Origin: QVMP01 sp047974325
Lineage (GTDB): Bacteria > Bacteroidota > Bacteroidia > Bacteroidales > Dysgonomonadaceae
Reading direction: 5' to 3'
Length of the DNA: 5,566 nucleotides
NCBI GenBank assembly: GCA_047974325.1
Contig: JBKECE010000306.1
Span: forward strand, 1-5,566
The notes beneath the pieces are model-generated. The model was not told the DNA's origin, did not search any database, and was given only the letters and a program-made list of their open reading frames with translations. Shown here one piece after another: positions 4,094-5,566 of this stretch; the first letter of the stretch is position 1; the number at the start of each line of letters is the position of its first letter. A program made the translations under genes and the position numbers.

Positions 4094-5566
4094 TTATCTG
4101 GACAGCACTTTAGTAATACGATTGCCTACTTTCACAAATAATAATTGGTTTGCAGTAACTGCTATCCGATTTTCGCCTGAATTTGCTTTCTGCTTAATCA
4201 GTTGTTTACCCAAAGCATCGTATATGGTTATAGACTCAGTATCAGAATAAACATAAATATTCAAATAACCGGGTGTTACATAAACAGAGACACTGCTATC
4301 AGTATCGTTATCATCTATTGATGATTGTCCTTTGGTTCCTTTCACCAAAACATTCTTGATTTCCCAATTACCAGCATAGGTGCTTGTAGAAACATACTTG
4401 AAAGCTAGGTGTGCATTGTCTTTATCCAAAAGCGGACTCAAAGCGATATCACCCGATGAGACAAAAACCCAATCCTCACCTGTCATGTAATTCGGTATTG
4501 TAAGTTGAGACCAAGTAGCAGTTGCTGGTGCACCGCTCACATAGTTAGACGATACCCAAAGTGTAAGATCTGATTTCATAGTAGGCAATGCATCAAACAT
4601 TCTGCCGGTATGATCAAATGTAAGTATCGCAGAGATGAAATCGGTCAAATCCATGGATGGAGATATCAACCAATCTTCGTTCTGATAATTAGTAGGAGAC
4701 ACATAACCGCTCATTTTTGCATAACCATTAGTTGCATCTTGCGTCCAAATCTGTGTACCCAACACACTGTATTGAGTAAACGGACTCAAAGTTGTTTTAA
4801 ACGGCACATTCAATATTTCTCCAGAAAAAGTTGACGTAATACCTGTCACATTCACTGATGTAGCAGCAGCTAAGCCTCCTCCGGAAATAGACAACACACC
4901 AGAGTTGCTAACATAAGCTGTTGGTTTGAAATTGACTGTCAGATCATATCCGGCAGAACTTTCAGCAGCAGTCTTCGATATAGTAGAAGATGATGTAGTA
5001 AATACATTGTCACCGGATAGGGCTACTTGCAAGTCACCTGTCAGATTATATGCTTTTACGTTTATCGTTTGAGATGATGTCACATTAATATCATTCGAAC
5101 TGAAAGTCAGAGCCGCTGGTTCAACACTGATTCTCGGATCAGTTCCACCGGGATTGTTTGAATCAAAAGCTATATCTTGTTTTGTGCCCCAAACATACTC
5201 TTCCAATCCGGGAAAATCAATGTATGGATTTCTGTTTTTCTGAACTGCATAAGCAGCATTATTCCGATCAATTTCTTTTTGACTCACAGGGTCTTCGCGA
5301 CTCCATTTTAACATCAATTTTATATACCAGTCTTTATAGGCGGGATATTTTGTTCCATTAAGAGCTGCTTGAGCTTCACTATTACTATACCAACCTGCAA
5401 TTTTATCCTCATAGCAAGTGGCCATATAGAAATAAGTGCGGGCAAAATCTCCTTTATATTCATCAATAGGTTCAAATACAGTTCCGGTATATCCATCCGA
5501 CGTATTTTTACCTAATTTAGAACCATTAGTCGAAGTCCATGTAGCTATACCGACTTCTCCAAATGG
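4094..5566 (-). CDS. Secreted endonuclease I-family nuclease with choice-of-anchor-J-like domain, N-terminus beyond the window
   Basis: The frame is open to the right edge, so 490 residues are visible and the start is missing. The visible part begins at 'PFGEVG', equivalent to residues 130-135 of the downstream paralogue, so roughly 130 residues with the signal peptide and predicted catalytic NREH and DLHN motifs lie outside. Seen are 'DEYKGDFARTYF', 'DPVSQKEIDRNN' and 'NRNPYIDFPGLEEYVWG' (nuclease end, to about visible residue 127). An Ig-like domain (about 148-243) like that of the paralogue follows. Next comes a domain resembling choice-of-anchor J/cleaved-adhesin modules (about 247-413, 'NEDWLISPSMDLTDFISAILTFDH' split by strands, then 'GNWEIKNVLVKG'). 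The last part is a T9SS-like sorting tail (about 416-490, 'ITIYDALGKQLIKQ' ... 'LLFVKVGNRITKVLSR'). The extra domain may bind carbohydrate or another surface ligand. An internal Met at 5425 is not the true start, because homology continues upstream of it. Confidence 0.88.
   Translation of the reverse strand, partial: PFGEVGIATWTSTNGSKLGKNTSDGYTGTVFEPIDEYKGDFARTYFYMATCYEDKIAGWYSNSEAQAALNGTKYPAYKDWYIKLMLKWSREDPVSQKEIDRNNAAYAVQKNRNPYIDFPGLEEYVWGTKQDIAFDSNNPGGTDPRISVEPAALTFSSNDINVTSSQTINVKAYNLTGDLQVALSGDNVFTTSSSTISKTAAESSAGYDLTVNFKPTAYVSNSGVLSISGGGLAAATSVNVTGITSTFSGEILNVPFKTTLSPFTQYSVLGTQIWTQDATNGYAKMSGYVSPTNYQNEDWLISPSMDLTDFISAILTFDHTGRMFDALPTMKSDLTLWVSSNYVSGAPATATWSQLTIPNYMTGEDWVFVSSGDIALSPLLDKDNAHLAFKYVSTSTYAGNWEIKNVLVKGTKGQSSIDDNDTDSSVSVYVTPGYLNIYVYSDTESITIYDALGKQLIKQKANSGENRIAVTANQLLFVKVGNRITKVLSR
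5430..5465 (-). repeat. 36-nt exact repeat, copy in the partial nuclease gene
   Basis: This is the second copy of the block at 3370-3405, in the same reading frame and the same position of the endonuclease domain. The surrounding DNA of the two genes is clearly diverged. Confidence 0.9.

Noticed and set aside
3370..5465. 36-nt repeats as mobile-element ends or recombination sites
   Set aside because: Both copies lie in the same frame and same place of homologous nuclease domains, with no transposase, inverted ends or target duplication between them.

Overview
The window is AT-rich and every gene in it lies on the minus strand, so transcription runs from right to left. It looks like Bacteroidota DNA, probably order Bacteroidales. 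The evidence is matches to the Bacteroides-type -7 box (TAnnTTTG), mostly poor Shine-Dalgarno sites, a Bacteroidota-style AraC regulator, and secreted endonuclease I proteins ending in type IX secretion (T9SS)-like sorting domains. The genus cannot be fixed from this sequence.

Right half (about 2450-5566): two neighbouring genes encode secreted endonuclease I-family (beta-beta-alpha-Me) nucleases. The upstream one (4094-5566) runs off the right edge and has lost its N-terminus with the predicted catalytic motifs. It carries an Ig-like domain, a choice-of-anchor-J-like domain and a sorting tail. The downstream one (2526-3896) is complete, has the NREH and DLHN motifs, and goes straight from the Ig-like domain to the tail. 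They look like an old duplication that differs by one domain cassette, with a 36-nt block that is strikingly identical between them. A hairpin with a U-tract lies between them and a 14-bp perfect-stem terminator closes the pair.

Middle (2187-2525): an AT-rich spacer without a gene. It holds that terminator and the probable promoter of the AraC-type regulator (1317-2186).

Left half (1-1316): the regulator lies directly upstream of a small secreted beta-rich protein (607-1152), followed by a PapD-like periplasmic chaperone (1-497, cut by the left edge). This resembles the subunit-plus-chaperone part of a surface-fibre or fimbria-like system. The promoter of the subunit gene has a good -7 box but no recognisable -33 box. 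In its place are two A-tract/GGACA direct repeats 21 bp apart, as expected for an AraC-type activator site. The chaperone seems to have its own promoter, with a perfect 18-bp palindrome over its -7/start region and a long hairpin at the predicted 5' end of its mRNA.

Working model (inference): the regulator turns on the subunit gene and the chaperone escorts the subunit through the periplasm. The two nucleases form a separate, terminator-isolated unit acting on extracellular nucleic acid. The parts most worth testing are the regulatory layout of the subunit/chaperone operon and the 36-nt identity block.
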